Source of the DNA: Clitopilus passeckerianus
Lineage: Eukaryota; Basidiomycota; Agaricomycetes; Agaricales; Entolomataceae
Assembly: GCA_944990035.1 (NCBI GenBank)
Contig: CALYLX010000128.1
Coordinates: 1,240,001-1,304,000, forward strand
DNA: 64,000 nucleotides
Direction: 5' to 3'
The translations under genes and the position numbers were made by a program. Below are positions 23,583-35,781 of this stretch, one piece after another. The notes under the pieces were generated by a model. It did not search any database. It was not told where the DNA came from and saw nothing but the letters and a program-made list of their open reading frames with translations. Within the stretch, counting starts at the first letter, position 1. Every line of letters begins with the position of its first letter.

Positions 23583-26500
23583 ATGATCACCTTTACCCCA
23601 CTGGCAGGCGCAGCCAATTCAGAGAAAACAAGACCAGTGTGCTACCTGCTACAGGTTGACGATGTCAGAATTCTGCTGGACTGTGGCTCTCCAGATTGGG
23701 TGCCAGAGCCTGCACACGTTATTGTTGCAGAAGGTTCTGAACAACCAACATATGCCTGGGAAACCTATTGCAACAGTTTGCGAGAGTGCGTACCATTGAA
23801 AACGAGCTTCCTTGCTATGACTGATAACCCAACCATAGGATTGCACCGTCAATTGATCTTGTATTATTATCTCATGGCGACTTGGCTCATACCGGTTTAT
23901 ACCCATATGCATATTCGAGGTGGGGCCTAAAAGCACCTGCTTATACTACGCTCCCCGTTCAGGCTATGGGAAGAATAGCCGTAACCGAAGATATTGAGGC
24001 TATACGAGATGAGGAGGATGTTGGAGACGCTGAACCACCAAAAGAAGCAGACCCTTCAGCAATGGTGGTAGAAGAAGAGAGCAAGAGTCCTACACCCAAG
24101 CCAGAGAACAATAAAGGAAAATACATCGCTACCTTGACTGAAGTGCAAGACGCATTCGACACCATCAATACCCTTCGGTACTCTCAGCCTACACATCTAC
24201 AAGGTGTGGCGCGCTTGTTAAGGTCTACGCTGTTTTCAAGCTAATGCAGGCTCTCAGGAAAATGTCAGGGTTTGACAATCATACCTTTCAATGCTGGACA
24301 TACTCTTGGAGGCACAATATGGAAAATTAGGTCACCTTCCTCGGGCACGATCATGTATGCTATCAACGTAAACCACATGCGTGAGCGTCACCTTGACGGC
24401 ACAGTTCTCATGCGACAAGCATCTGGAGGTGTCTTCGAACCACTCGCACGACCAGATATATTGATCACGGATGCGGAGAGGGCAAATGTTATAACAAGCA
24501 GGAGGAAAGATCGCGACGCGCAGCTCATCGGTGGGTGTTTGAAACTATATGTAGGCTCAAAGTCACTCATTGACACATTCCTTAGACACTATCACTGCGA
24601 CACTTACCTCACGCTCATCCCTTCTCCTACCCTGTGATTCAAGCACCCGCGTGCTAGAACTGCTTGTTCTGCTTGATCAGCACTGGAGTTTTTCAAAGCT
24701 CAAATTCCCGATCTGTTTCTTATCAAGAACAGGGAGAGAAATGCTGACTTTCGTCCGAAGTATGATGGAGTGGTTAGGAGGGACTATCAGCAAAGAGGAT
24801 GTGGGCGAAGAAACGAACAACAAGCGGCATGGACAGCGGAGGAAGAGGGACGACGACGGCGATGACGAAGCATTAGGTGCCTTCGCTCTGCGTTTTCCGT
24901 TAGTTGATAACCATTGTGGATTTCACTGAATTCACGCTGATACTACATCAACAGATCTCTAGAGTTCTTCCCGAACCCACAAGCGCTGACACAGAGATAT
25001 TCCTCGAAAGATCCGAAACTGATTCTTGCAGTTCCCGCCTCCCTTTCTCATGGGCCATCCAGGCATCTCTTTGCAGATTTCGCGGCCGTGCCCGACAACG
25101 TAGTCCTCCTCACTGGCAGAGGTGAAGATGGAACTCTGGCAAGAGACCTCTTTCACAAATGGGATGACTCACAGCGGACAGAAGATAAATGGGACAGTGG
25201 AAGGATAGGAAGAAACGTCATGTTGGATGGCACATTAACACTACGGGTTCGTTATCTCTTTCAGGACGCATGCTCAGGAACTCAAGCATCCGTTAGCTGA
25301 ACGAAAAAGTACCGCTACAAGGTGCTGAGCTGGAAGCATTCCACGCGGAAGAGAGAGCCGTTCGCGAGAAAGAAGCAGCTCATCAGGCAGCCATTGCTCG
25401 TGAACAGCGCATGCTCGAAGCCGATGAAGACGAGAGTGATTCAGATAGTGATTCAGACAGCGACGATGAAGCCGAAGTCAGGCAGGCGCTCGAAGACGAC
25501 TCTATGGATACAGACAATCCAAGGCCAAGGAATAAGAAGTCTGAAAAGTCCGCTGAAGCCATGGACTGGGGAATTGACGCTGATGAGGGGGTGACGAGAC
25601 AGTTACTGTCCTTTGACATTTACCTCAAAGGGAATGTCTCGAAGGGGGCGAACACGTTTTTCAAGAGCGCTGGGACGCAGACCCAGCGATTCAGGATGTT
25701 CCCATACGTCGAGAAAAGGAAAAGAGTGGATGAATATGGTGAGATGATTGACGTGGGTATGTGGCTCAGGAAAGGCAAAATGCTCGACGAAGATGCGGAG
25801 AAGGCAGAAAATCAGCAGAAGAAAACAGGGGAGGAAGATGTGGAGGTAATACTCTATTTTCTTGAGCCTCGAACTGTGAGCCCTGCTGACGAAGCTTCAG
25901 GAGGCTGTCAGGGAACCCCCTTCAAAATTTGTTTCCTCAGAGGTGGAGGTTCAGTTGGCATGCCGATTACTTTTCATCGACATGGAAGGCTTGAATGATG
26001 GGCGCGCAGTGAAAATGATTATTCCACAAATCAATCCAAGAAAAATGGTGACACGCTCCTCTACGCTCCTGAGTGTTGGAGGACTGAAGGTTTACAGATC
26101 ATTGTCCAAGCGGCCGCTGCTGCTACGCTGGCCCTCATCGAAAGTTGTGCCAACATCCGCGCCATGACCAAGGATATTTTTCGCCAGTGGTCGGCGAAAG
26201 CGTCCAGATAGGACAACAGACAAACAGCTTTTCAATCTCAATCAGCGAGGAGTTGCTCTCTTCCCTGAAAATGTCGCGGGTGTGTGTAGAGTAATGTACC
26301 ATTCCTCCCAACGACTAACTTCTTCTCGCCAGTTCGAGGACAATGAAATTGCTTATATCACAGGCAAGGTTGTTTCGCACTCAAACTCCACGATACCCGT
26401 GTTGGAACCACTCTCTGGCGCTATGCTCGCTCAAGTCGCCAAAAAGAAAGCTGACTTAGGCCAACCAAGAGTACTCGGGTCCCGTCCAACTGCAAAACTC

Positions 26501-26757
26501 CCGCAATCGACCATGATCGGAGAGCTTAAATTAACCGCGCTCAAAGCCAGATTATCTTCCATCGGTGTGCAAGCTGATCTAGTGGGAGAGGGTGTGCTCA
26601 TCTGTGGGAAGAAAAGCTCGAACTCTGATGGTCTGGATGACACTGTTGCGGTTAAAAAACAGGGAGAGGGAGGGTGGAACTGGAGGGGAACGTTTCGGAT
26701 GTGTATTATATCGTAAGGCGTGAGATCTATAATCTACATGCTCTAGTTTCTGCGTAG
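23583..26757 (+). CDS. CFT2: Cleavage and polyadenylation factor CPSF100 / Cft2 (two apparent frameshifts)
   Basis: Non-catalytic metallo-beta-lactamase/beta-CASP subunit of the pre-mRNA 3'-end processing complex. It opens MITFTPLAGAANSEKTRP, then YLLQVDDVRILLDCGSPDW. The zinc motif is degenerate (LSHGDLAHTGLYPYA instead of HxHxDH), as expected for CPSF100. Further blocks: IIPFNAGHTLGGTIWKI, a beta-CASP region (SLEFFPNPQAL, VPDNVVLLTGRGEDGTL), an acidic Ser/Asp insert near 25410-25520, and LFIDMEGLNDGRAVKMIIPQ. After an intron at about 26047-26095 it reads IIVQAAAAATLALIE. Two frame breaks: after MTKDIF at 26177-26181 (five T, six expected) and at 26672-26674 (GGG). Only after the second does the conserved end VELEGNVSDVYYIVRREIY appear, stopping at 26757. 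Divergent from the lipase-like gene, 218 bp apart. Confidence 0.92.
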
Positions 26758-26966
26758 TGTACCAGATTTTTATCCTGAGTATGGAAATTGCTGCTATTCG
26801 GCCATCGTATTCATATCGTACAACATTTTGAGTCACCATTTTTCGGCAAGCGATGGTGTTTTGTTGCACCAAACAAGGAAAACGTGGGCACTGGGCAACA
26901 TTTTTGGTTGTGATTGCTCTCCCACCACATCCACCACAGCAACGACTCTTTCACGACCTTAATACC

Positions 26967-28845
26967 ATGCGCGAAGTCATCTCCCTCCACGTCGGCCAAG
27001 CAGGCATCCAAATTGGAAATGCATGCTGTGAGTTTCCGACCAGGTCGCGTTTTACCGTCGCGTTGCACCCACGACTAACTTTTGCCAACAGGGGAGCTTT
27101 ACACGCTTGAACACGGGTTGAGCGTAGGTTTAGACCTCGTTAGGTGTAGATAACCATAGCTGACGCGTTCGTCATAGCCCGACGGTCGTCTCCTGCCTGA
27201 TTCTCCCTCTACTGGAGACTCTGGTTTCTCTACCTTCTTCTCAGAGACCAGTTCAGGAAAACAAGTTCCTCGTTCTCTATACATCGATCTCGAACCAGGT
27301 GTTATTGATGATGTTAGGACCGGCACTTACAGGTCTCTCTTCCACCCCGAGACCTTGATTACAGGAAAGGAGGATGCTGCCAACAACTGTGCGTACTCGT
27401 CTGCCCCTTTGGGGGATATAGGCTAAGATTCCAATAGATGCCCGTGGCCATTATACCGTTGGAAAAGAGCTGATTGATCCCGTTATGGACAAGCTTCGCC
27501 GACTTGCGGACAACTGTAGCGGCCTGCAGGGCTTCTTCGTTTTCCATTCCTTCGGTGGTGGTACAGGATCAGGATTTGGTGCGCTCTTGCTAGAGAGACT
27601 GTCGACCGACTACGGCAAGAAATCTAAGCTTGAGTTCTGTGTCTACCCGGCTCCTCAGCTCTCCAGCTCCGTTGTCGAGCCGTACAACTCGATTCTTACG
27701 ACCCATGCGACTCTTGAGCACTCGGATTGTTCTTTCATGGTCAGTCCTTCTTGACAACAAGTTGAAATAAATCTGACAGTAGGAAAAAGGTCGATAACGA
27801 AGCTATCTATGACATCTGCAAGAAGAGGCTCGGCGTCGTCTATCCCAGCTTCAATAACCTTAACAGACTGATTGCGCAAGTCGTATCCTCAGTCACTGCT
27901 TCTCTTCGCTTCGACGGTTCCCTCAACGTGGATCTTAATGAATTCCAGACCAACTTAGTTCCGTGAGTTACAACTCTCCATTCTTCGATGCAAGCACCTG
28001 ACAGCCCTTAGTTTCCCCCGTATTCACTTCCCTCTGGCAACCTATGCACCTCTCCTCTCATCAGACAAGGCTGCTCATGAGCAATACTCTGTCTCTGAGA
28101 TGACATACTCTTGCTTCGAACAAGGCAATCAACTGGTAAGGAATATCTATGCCATATTCATTCCAATGCTAAACTTGCGCCACAGGTCAAATGCGACCCT
28201 AGGGAAGGCAAATACAGTGAGTTTATACATGACACCGTGTTGTTCTAGTCTGACGCTCCACTCTAGTGGCGTGCTGTCTCTTGTTCCGCGGAGACGTTGT
28301 CCCCAAGGACGTCCAAGCTGCCGTTGCTAGTGTCAAGACCAAGAAGACCATCCAGTTCGTCGACTGGTGCCCCACTGGCTTCAAAGTGATTACATTGTCA
28401 TCCCTTCGTCCAGTCAGTCCGCTTACCGTGATTATCATCAGATCGGTGTCTGCAACGAACCTCCTGCAACCGTCCCCGGTGGTGATCTTGCAAAGACAAC
28501 TCGCAGCCTTTGCATGCTTTCCAACACCACGGCTATTTCCACTGCTTGGGCCCGCCTCGGTAAGCATTCCACAGACGCTTCTGTTGGCAAGTCTTATTTT
28601 TTCTGCCCAACCTTCATAGACTACAAGTTTGATCTCCTGTACTCTAAGCGTGCATTCGTCCACTGGTATGTCGGCGAGGGTATGGAAGAGGTGAGATCAT
28701 GGCACTTGCTTTTCTATTAGCACTTAATTCAATCACTTTCCAGGGTGAGTTCTCTGAGGCCCGTGAAGATCTCGCAGCTCTCGAGAAGGATTACGAAGAA
28801 GTCGGGACCGACTCCGGCGAAGAGGAACTCGAGGTCGAGTACTAA
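26967..28845 (+). CDS. TUB1: Alpha-tubulin, copy B
   Basis: Second alpha-tubulin. Starts [20 protein letters not shown] and ends GEEELEVEY with C-terminal tyrosine at 28845; about 450 residues. All alpha-tubulin blocks are present: [86 protein letters not shown] and [17 protein letters not shown]. It shares the 5' intron positions with copy A (after GNACW, HGLS, AANN, SFM, NLVP, KYM). It has four additional introns (after GNQLV, GFK, WARL and GMEE) that copy A lacks. It diverges from copy A around [13 protein letters not shown] versus [13 protein letters not shown], so the pair is not a recent duplication. No frame break. Confidence 0.96.
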
Positions 28846-29111
28846 GCAATGCAACTTCAAGCAATACGACCTTTTATTTCTCCAGTCTCGACCGTTCACA
28901 GCAGTTTACAACCTCACCATCATTCGTGGTGGTTCAGATATCCATTCATTTTCACTAGTTGCATTTGGTATCTTTAAGATCTTGTTCTATCTTATTGATT
29001 TGCATCCACGTTGGTATTCTACCTGCAATTTCAGATATCCGGTGCTCTATAGCCTATTATTCTAAGTCCCGATTTCCTTCGCTAATCTAAATACGGAGAT
29101 TGTCAGTTCCT

Positions 29112-30209
29112 CTAGTCCGTGCTGACGGTGACCTCGACCTCTTTCTCAAGTCGCTTCACAGAAACACTGCATCGGAGGGTTAATGCATGTACCAGTACCC
29201 GAGGATGAACAGACTCTGACCTGGCCAAATTGGGCACGAGGAAATCCGGCTCGCAAGCGACCATTTGTTGGCGGGAGTGCGTCGTTAGTAAGCCAATAGT
29301 CTTGCAGCCTGCTGTTTTGCCACTGCGTAAACCAGAGGGCGCATCTTCCACGACTAAACCTGATCGGTAACCTCAATAACCGTAGGTGTAATTGAATTGT
29401 CTACGTACAGTTTTCCGGCTTGACCCCACAAAGTTTTGCTCCAAGAAGGTAAGGATCAGGGCTGCATGTAGCATGAGTGATGTGAATCGAAGCGTGTTGA
29501 TCAACTTTGACTTACAAGGGTTTGCCCTGAGTCACGTCCTCTGCGGCTACAAACACATCGGGAACTGGGATACCGGCTATCCGGAGGGCAGACAACGCGT
29601 ATTCGCGTGTCGCAGATGTGCAGATTGCCCAACATGGTGAAGGCAGATGCCTACCTGGAGCGAGCTACACAAGGGTTCGATTATTCAGTAATGTGAGCCA
29701 CCGGTTATTGCGGTAATCCCGTTCACCTCTTCCAGGATTTTGGCTACACCGGGAAGCTGAATGATCCCTTGACGGCCATTCAGAGTGGATGTCGTCACGA
29801 TGGCTTTCTCGAATCTCTCGGCCTCGGCCTATGCCACTGGGTCAGGATGCTTAAGTCGAAATCATGGCTGTGAATACCTCTAGCTTCTCTGGATCGGTAA
29901 TACCGCAATGCTTCCTGAGATTATCGACTGTTCGTACTCCGTGCGATGCTGGCAGGAGATATGGATGAGTTCTTGTGTAAATGGCAATGAACCCCAAAGA
30001 AACTTGCTCGATAGAATTTCTCCGACGTCAATACCAGGGTAAGCTTCACGAAACAGTTCCCAAGCACCGACTACTCCAGCGGTGGAATCGACCAGTGTTC
30101 CATCCATGTCGAAGAGGCTGCGGCGATCGTATGTTAGTTGTGGAATATGTGATCTTGGCACGGAGATTGTGAAATACATTGCGTCAACAGTAAAAGTGGC
30201 TGTAGGCAT
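29112..30209 (-). CDS. HAD-superfamily phosphatase (GPP/DOG-like sugar or glycerol phosphatase)
   Basis: Haloacid-dehalogenase hydrolase of the beta-phosphoglucomutase-like subgroup, in fungi acting on glycerol-3-phosphate or 2-deoxyglucose-6-phosphate. First exon MPTATFTVDA, then after an intron LFDMDGTLVDSTAGVVGAWE: motif I DxDGT, nucleophile in the first Asp. Later exons read HGVRTVDNLRKHCGI, EVNGITAITGGSH, ALSALRIAGIPVPDVFVAAEDV and QGKPL (motif III Lys). VVEDAPSGLRSGKTAGCK is motif IV with paired acidic residues. The last exon ends VKRLEKEVEVTVSTD at 29112. Small alpha-helical cap between motifs I and II. Substrate cannot be decided from sequence. Confidence 0.87.
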
Positions 30210-30445
30210 GGTAAAGGCGTTACTGAAAGCTGTGAGATTAGCGTTTAGTGAACGGAGGCGGTAGACGTGTAATGCAAGTCAAAATTTCCTTGACCCGTGT
30301 CGAAAGGCTAATTCATGGGGACGGACCGGTGCTACCGATCAAGTAGACGCTGTTTGAACGACAGGGTCGAAACAAACAAAGCAACCACTGTCAATTCTGC
30401 AATCCATCATTCTTGGAAAGGAACCACGTCCTTGTCGGTCTAGTT

Positions 30446-33300
30446 ATGCCTCCGCGCAGACGCCAACAGTTTACTCAGGAGAGCATAGACCAACAGCTGC
30501 AGCAGATCCATTTGCTCGATCCTTCATCCTCGTCGGAGAATCTTGAACAACTTGGTCCAGTTATCAAACAGATACACAGCAACCGACAACAAGAGGTCTT
30601 TCTGCGTACTGTGCACAGTCTTGTTGAAGCAAAAGATGCCGAGATTGAGAAGATCTGCAGCGAGAACTATCAGGACTTTATTTCCTCCGTCTCGACGCTG
30701 TTCACCGTCAAGTCCTATACAGACAAGATGAAGGAGAGTATTTCGTCACTTGATGCCAGTGTTTCACAGCTTGGCAGAGGGCTCGTCGAGAAGAAGCGAT
30801 CACTGCTGCAATCAAAGAAAACTGCAGCTAATCTGGACGAAGCTATCGATACTTTGCAGGCATGCCTGCGGGTGCTGGACGTTGTGCATCGTATCGGCGA
30901 AATGGTTAAGGAGGGGAAGTACTGGAGTGCATTGAGGGTCCGTGATTCGCGTCCCCTGTCAACTACATTCGCTCAATGTATTACCTGGCGTGTTTTTTCT
31001 TGTAGTCACTTGAGGAAATTCAGAGCATGCCCCCAGCGTCGCTGGCACAGACGCCGTTCTTCCAACATCTGCTGTCGTCTCTGCCTTCGCTACGAAATCA
31101 GATCAAAGACGCCGTCACTGCTTCTATGAAACAGTGGTTATTGGAAATTCGGAACATCAGTACAGAAGTTGGCCGACTTGCAAACGAGGCCATGGAGTCT
31201 CGAACTAGACGCTGGCGCGCACGTAGAGAGAAGGACCCATTACTCCGTGCTTCGCGGGTTGGAAGCGCGGTCGAAAGAATCACTTACGAAAAGACCGAGT
31301 GTATGTGACATTTTTATCTAAGCTGAACCTAACTGACGGCCCTCTTAGTTAATGTGCTAGAGAATGATGCCTTGCATGTCGACTTCAGGCCTCTGTTTGA
31401 ATGCATACACATATACTCCACCTTAAATTCATTGGACGAACTACAGAAATCATATCAAGCAGACAGAAAGGTACGGAATCTTTCGTTGTAGATCGATCCA
31501 ACGACTGAAAGGTACTACCAAAGGCACAATCAGCTCTGATCTTGCCCAATCCATTGCCGCTCTCCGCCCTACCTTCTCACTCAGGAGATATCTGGATTTT
31601 TCATCGTCGAAACACACGTTCTTGAAACCACAGGGGACTTTCGGTCACAGCAAGATGTCGATGAGTTATGGAACTCGGTCGTTGCTGGTCTCACGTCCGC
31701 GATCACCAGGACATTGTCAACAGAAACAGATCCTGACGAGTTCCTGCGGGTCAAGGAGTCGGTGATTGGTTTCGTGATGACACTCGAGGTATTTCCCTTC
31801 TATTGCCCGATTATGATATGGTGCTAACGCCCCATAGACATCTTCGTATTCCACGGAGGCTCTCCATTCACTCTTGCTATTGTTGTTCGAAAGATATGTC
31901 AATCTGCTGGAAGCGCAGTTCAGCCGACGTTTCGAAACGGTAAAACCTTCATCGTTATAGCCGGCCGCAAGTGCTAACCACATCTGACAGATTGTTCACC
32001 AAGATGACCACCTTCCTATGCAACTTGAGCGGCCCACTGATGCTGATAGCGTGCTCACCGTCGTCTTCGTTAGCGAAGCCGAGAGAAACGAGATAGTGCA
32101 AAGTCCGCTCGTGCTTCCCTGGTCGCAGACGTTCTACCTCTGCTGCGAGGACGTTAGTACAAGGCATACGATCACTCTCGTTGATCCAACTAATCTTGTT
32201 TATAGATAAGAGGATTTATTCAGAAATTCTACGCTTTTGTTGATGGAATCTCGCAGCATCATCGTAATATCGATGATCTCCTTAGCAAGGTAACATATTT
32301 CCTTGCCTTCCATAGATCAACATTAACCCCACGTAGTCTTTGGATAGCTTGCTGGTAGAGCATATCAGCGAACCCATTGGCCAGCGACTGGCGGGGACGG
32401 CGACACTTTCACAGATTGCCCAGATCATAACGAACTTGGAACATTTTGAACAAGCTTGCTCAGAACTAGAACGGTCGCTGACCACCCTCCGGTAAGCATT
32501 GGGATTTAGGAACATTACTTCAATAGCTCAAGACAATGTTCTGCCAGTTCCGCGCAAAGAGGTGGCGCGATACGCCTACATGCTAGGACCTCCTTCCAAT
32601 CAACACTCTCCAGAGCGCTCGCACGCGTCACCGGGCTGATCACCTCCAAGCTTGACCAATTCTTTGAGCTTTCCGAGTTTGACTGGACACCACGCACACG
32701 GGAGAATACGCCCAGCATGTATTTATACGAACTCGTAAACTGGTTGACGACGGTGGTCGACTCTCTTGTCATCAAGGAGACGTACAAGGATGAAGCGTAC
32801 AAGGGTGCCATGGAATATATCGCAGAATGCTTGATGGTCCGTGCTTGCATGCTTCCGAGAAGAGGATATAAACTGACAGACAACTATAGGATTTCTTGGC
32901 AGGACGAGACGTGGTTATGATAAACGAAGATGCCATCTCAAATATTCTGGTTGATGTCGACTTTCTTGAAGACGAATTGAAACGGATTGGAAGACCGCAC
33001 CTTGCCTCCGTCTTCAATGAATTGAGATCAGTAAGCACAGCCACCATCTTCCTAAATGATTTTCTGAACTCTGGTCAGACGACTTCAATTCCTTTGACGA
33101 ATACGATCCAGGATTATCTTGTTCCCGCAGTTCGCCATGCGTCATATAACGCGGTCAAGAACAAAAGGTTGCAGGCACTCCTTGAACGGCTTGGGAGATA
33201 TGGCTCTTCGCAACGAGATGCTGCTTCTAGGGAGTTGGGCGAAAGGCGGCGAAAGGAAGCTGACGCAGTAGGCAGAATATACCCGGGAGAAGTTCGTTAG
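30446..33300 (+). CDS. SEC15: Exocyst complex subunit Sec15 (one apparent frameshift)
   Basis: Subunit of the octameric exocyst that tethers secretory vesicles to the plasma membrane and is the effector of the Rab Sec4. Begins MPPRRRQQFTQESIDQQL at 30446. The N-terminal coiled-coil region contains VKSYTDKMKESISSLDASVS and LQACLRVLDVVHRIGEM. The middle holds SMPPASLAQTPFFQHLLSS and FNVLENDALHVDFRPLFECIH; the C-terminal half FIQKFYAFVDGISQHHRNID, KLDQFFELSEFDWTP and IQDYLVPAVRHASYNAVKNK. Near 31573-31579 the frame moves between LPNPLPLSALPS and LTQEISGFFIVETHVL, either one extra base or two missing. Convergent with ARF1 (225 bp). With SEC10 at 49-52 kb, two exocyst subunits lie in this window. 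Confidence 0.92.
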
Positions 33301-33525
33301 ATTTTTGTTGTAGTTGGACACGTCTGTATTATATTGGTATGGTATGATCATTCGTCTAAGAGCATGAGCCTAATATTGAATGTGGCACCCATCGCCATGT
33401 TCGTACATAACAGACGTAAGAAACGGAACGGAGAGCACAACAGGTAGCGAAGAAGTGAAAGTAAACTCCAAGGGCATAAAAGGTCGTAGAACAATGCGAC
33501 ATCGTATGCACGAAATGTGAGGCCA

Positions 33526-34357
<832 letters not shown>

Positions 34358-35099
34358 GGCTGCAACGGAGGAGAAGTTGAAAGACTCGTAAAGGTGTTGG
34401 TGGTCAAGTTGGAGGTGATGAGTTTGCAGCTGCGTGTGAGAGTGACACGCAAATTAGAATTCCGCTGTGTGGCTTCCGCTTGACAACCAAACAACGCCTT
34501 GGGCGCACCTTATATATCCGCTCAGTGGTCTTCACAGCACTCTCTATTGGACACGTATTGACAGCTGGCTACGTGTTTATTATCATAGTTTTGGAGTAAT
34601 GATGACTTTGAACAACTAAAGCAGAGTCGTACGGAGTTTGACGGCGGGCGCGGGACACGTTGAACCTGGGCTAATCATTCACCGTATTTGAAGACTCGGA
34701 TAGAAGTGACAACCTACCTCTACCGACCGGCTCCGCTGGTGGTCGATCGTTATATTAAGTGAGACCGCTATTCTGAGAGATTCAGAACCTGAAGGCTACG
34801 GAGGTCTGCTTTTGGTACCATTTCGATTACAAGCTCTGTGAAGGATGAGAGTAAGAAAGATATCGCACAAGCAAGTAAGAGTAAAACCAGGAATGAATTG
34901 GGAAAATTAGTACAAATTACACACAAAGTGTATGCTAAGAGGGCGAGTAGGAAGCAGAGAGAGATGATGATGAGAGGAAACGGAGACAAGAGAGAGGAAG
35001 AAAGGAAATATCTAGGCAACAAATTACACAGTAATCGAAGAAATTTTGGGAATAGGTTGAAGATACCAATACTCAATTATCGGAGGCGTACAGTAGTTA
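34358..35099. other. ARF1 promoter and pseudophosphatase 3' flank, with purine-rich tract
   Basis: A 742-bp gap. The left part should be the ARF1 promoter (TATATAA on the minus strand at 34510-34516). At about 34930-35010 the plus strand is strongly purine-rich (repeated gagaga/gatgatga). On the minus strand it forms an open frame of 102 codons rich in Leu, Ser and Phe, which I read as pyrimidine-rich 3' UTR of the gene at 35100-35781 rather than as a protein. Confidence 0.5.
34510..34516 (-). promoter_or_regulatory. TATA-like box of ARF1
   Basis: TATATAA on the minus strand, 153 bp before the ARF1 start codon at 34357. Confidence 0.4.
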
Positions 35100-35781
35100 T
35101 TACATGCCTGAGGCTTTCAATTTTCTGTCCAGCTTGTAACGCCAGGCGGCGTAGTGCCCATTGGAGGGAGATGGAGCATACTGGCAAAGTTCAAACAAGA
35201 CGAGTTGCTCCTGGAAGCCAGGCTTGGGCCAAATTTGGTCGCGAGCTAAAGAATACGTCAGACCATTCAATCGAATACATATATAACCTCTCACCCGCTC
35301 TGACCAATTCCAAAGCCTGAGTACTGTTGATCCGGCGTTTCCACATAACTGACATTGAGCAGGTGAGAACTGCGGTTCTGGAATGGTGCTGTGTGGCGCT
35401 TACAGTACGCCGCGACGACGGCTGCCCCTCTCGAGATGCCTTGAGTGCTATGTACGAGGACGTTCCCGCCGCCTCGCATGGCTTGCTCGATGAATTGGCA
35501 AGCACCCGGTAGGTAGATCAGCATATCTGCGTAGTCGACATCCTCGATGGGGATACGCATATGGCAGACACCTGATTCTGGGACCTCAGCGGGAACCGCT
35601 TCTGTGCAAACAGAGAGGATGTGAGTGATGCTGCGCTCAGACAGAGAACGGGTCGAGCGCGCCGCATTGATGCTAAAGGCAAAAATCAACGATGACCAGA
35701 TGGGTAAGCAGCCCGGAAAATCACTCACTTTCCCAAAAAGAGCCTCTCACCCAGAACGGCATTGACATTTTTCCAAGGCAT
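35100..35781 (-). CDS. Dual-specificity-phosphatase-like protein with Ser in place of the catalytic Cys
   Basis: Small DSP fold, about 190 residues in four exons. MPWKNVNAVLGERLFLGN, then INAARSTRSL, HILSVCTEAVP, MRIPIEDVDYADMLIYLPGA and FIEQAMRGGGNVLVHSTQG follow, with ISRGAAVVAAYFMWKRRI and QIWPKPGFQEQLVLFELCQY. The signature loop reads HSTQGISR, where active enzymes have HCxxGxxR. The nucleophile Cys is a Ser (codon AGC, near 35450), while the general-acid Asp region and loop Arg are kept. Such a protein could still bind phosphotyrosine or phosphoserine peptides (compare STYX), but dephosphorylation by the usual mechanism is not expected. The start at 35781 is the nearest Met; in-frame upstream sequence (WLRPDEDWIESSAAYPPE) looks coding, so an additional 5' exon is possible. 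Confidence 0.82.

Noticed and set aside
26047..26095. Additional frameshift in CFT2 between PRKM and IIVQAA
   Set aside because: A normal intron (GTGACAC...TTTACAG) joins the two parts in frame.
27773..27790. Frame break in alpha-tubulin B after SFM
   Set aside because: Using AAAAAG as acceptor restores [10 protein letters not shown], so splicing explains it.
34768..35076. 102-codon hydrophobic minus-strand frame that could be a membrane protein
   Set aside because: It lies in the pyrimidine-rich 3' flank of the pseudophosphatase; Leu/Ser/Phe content follows from base composition, and the start context and conservation are unconvincing.
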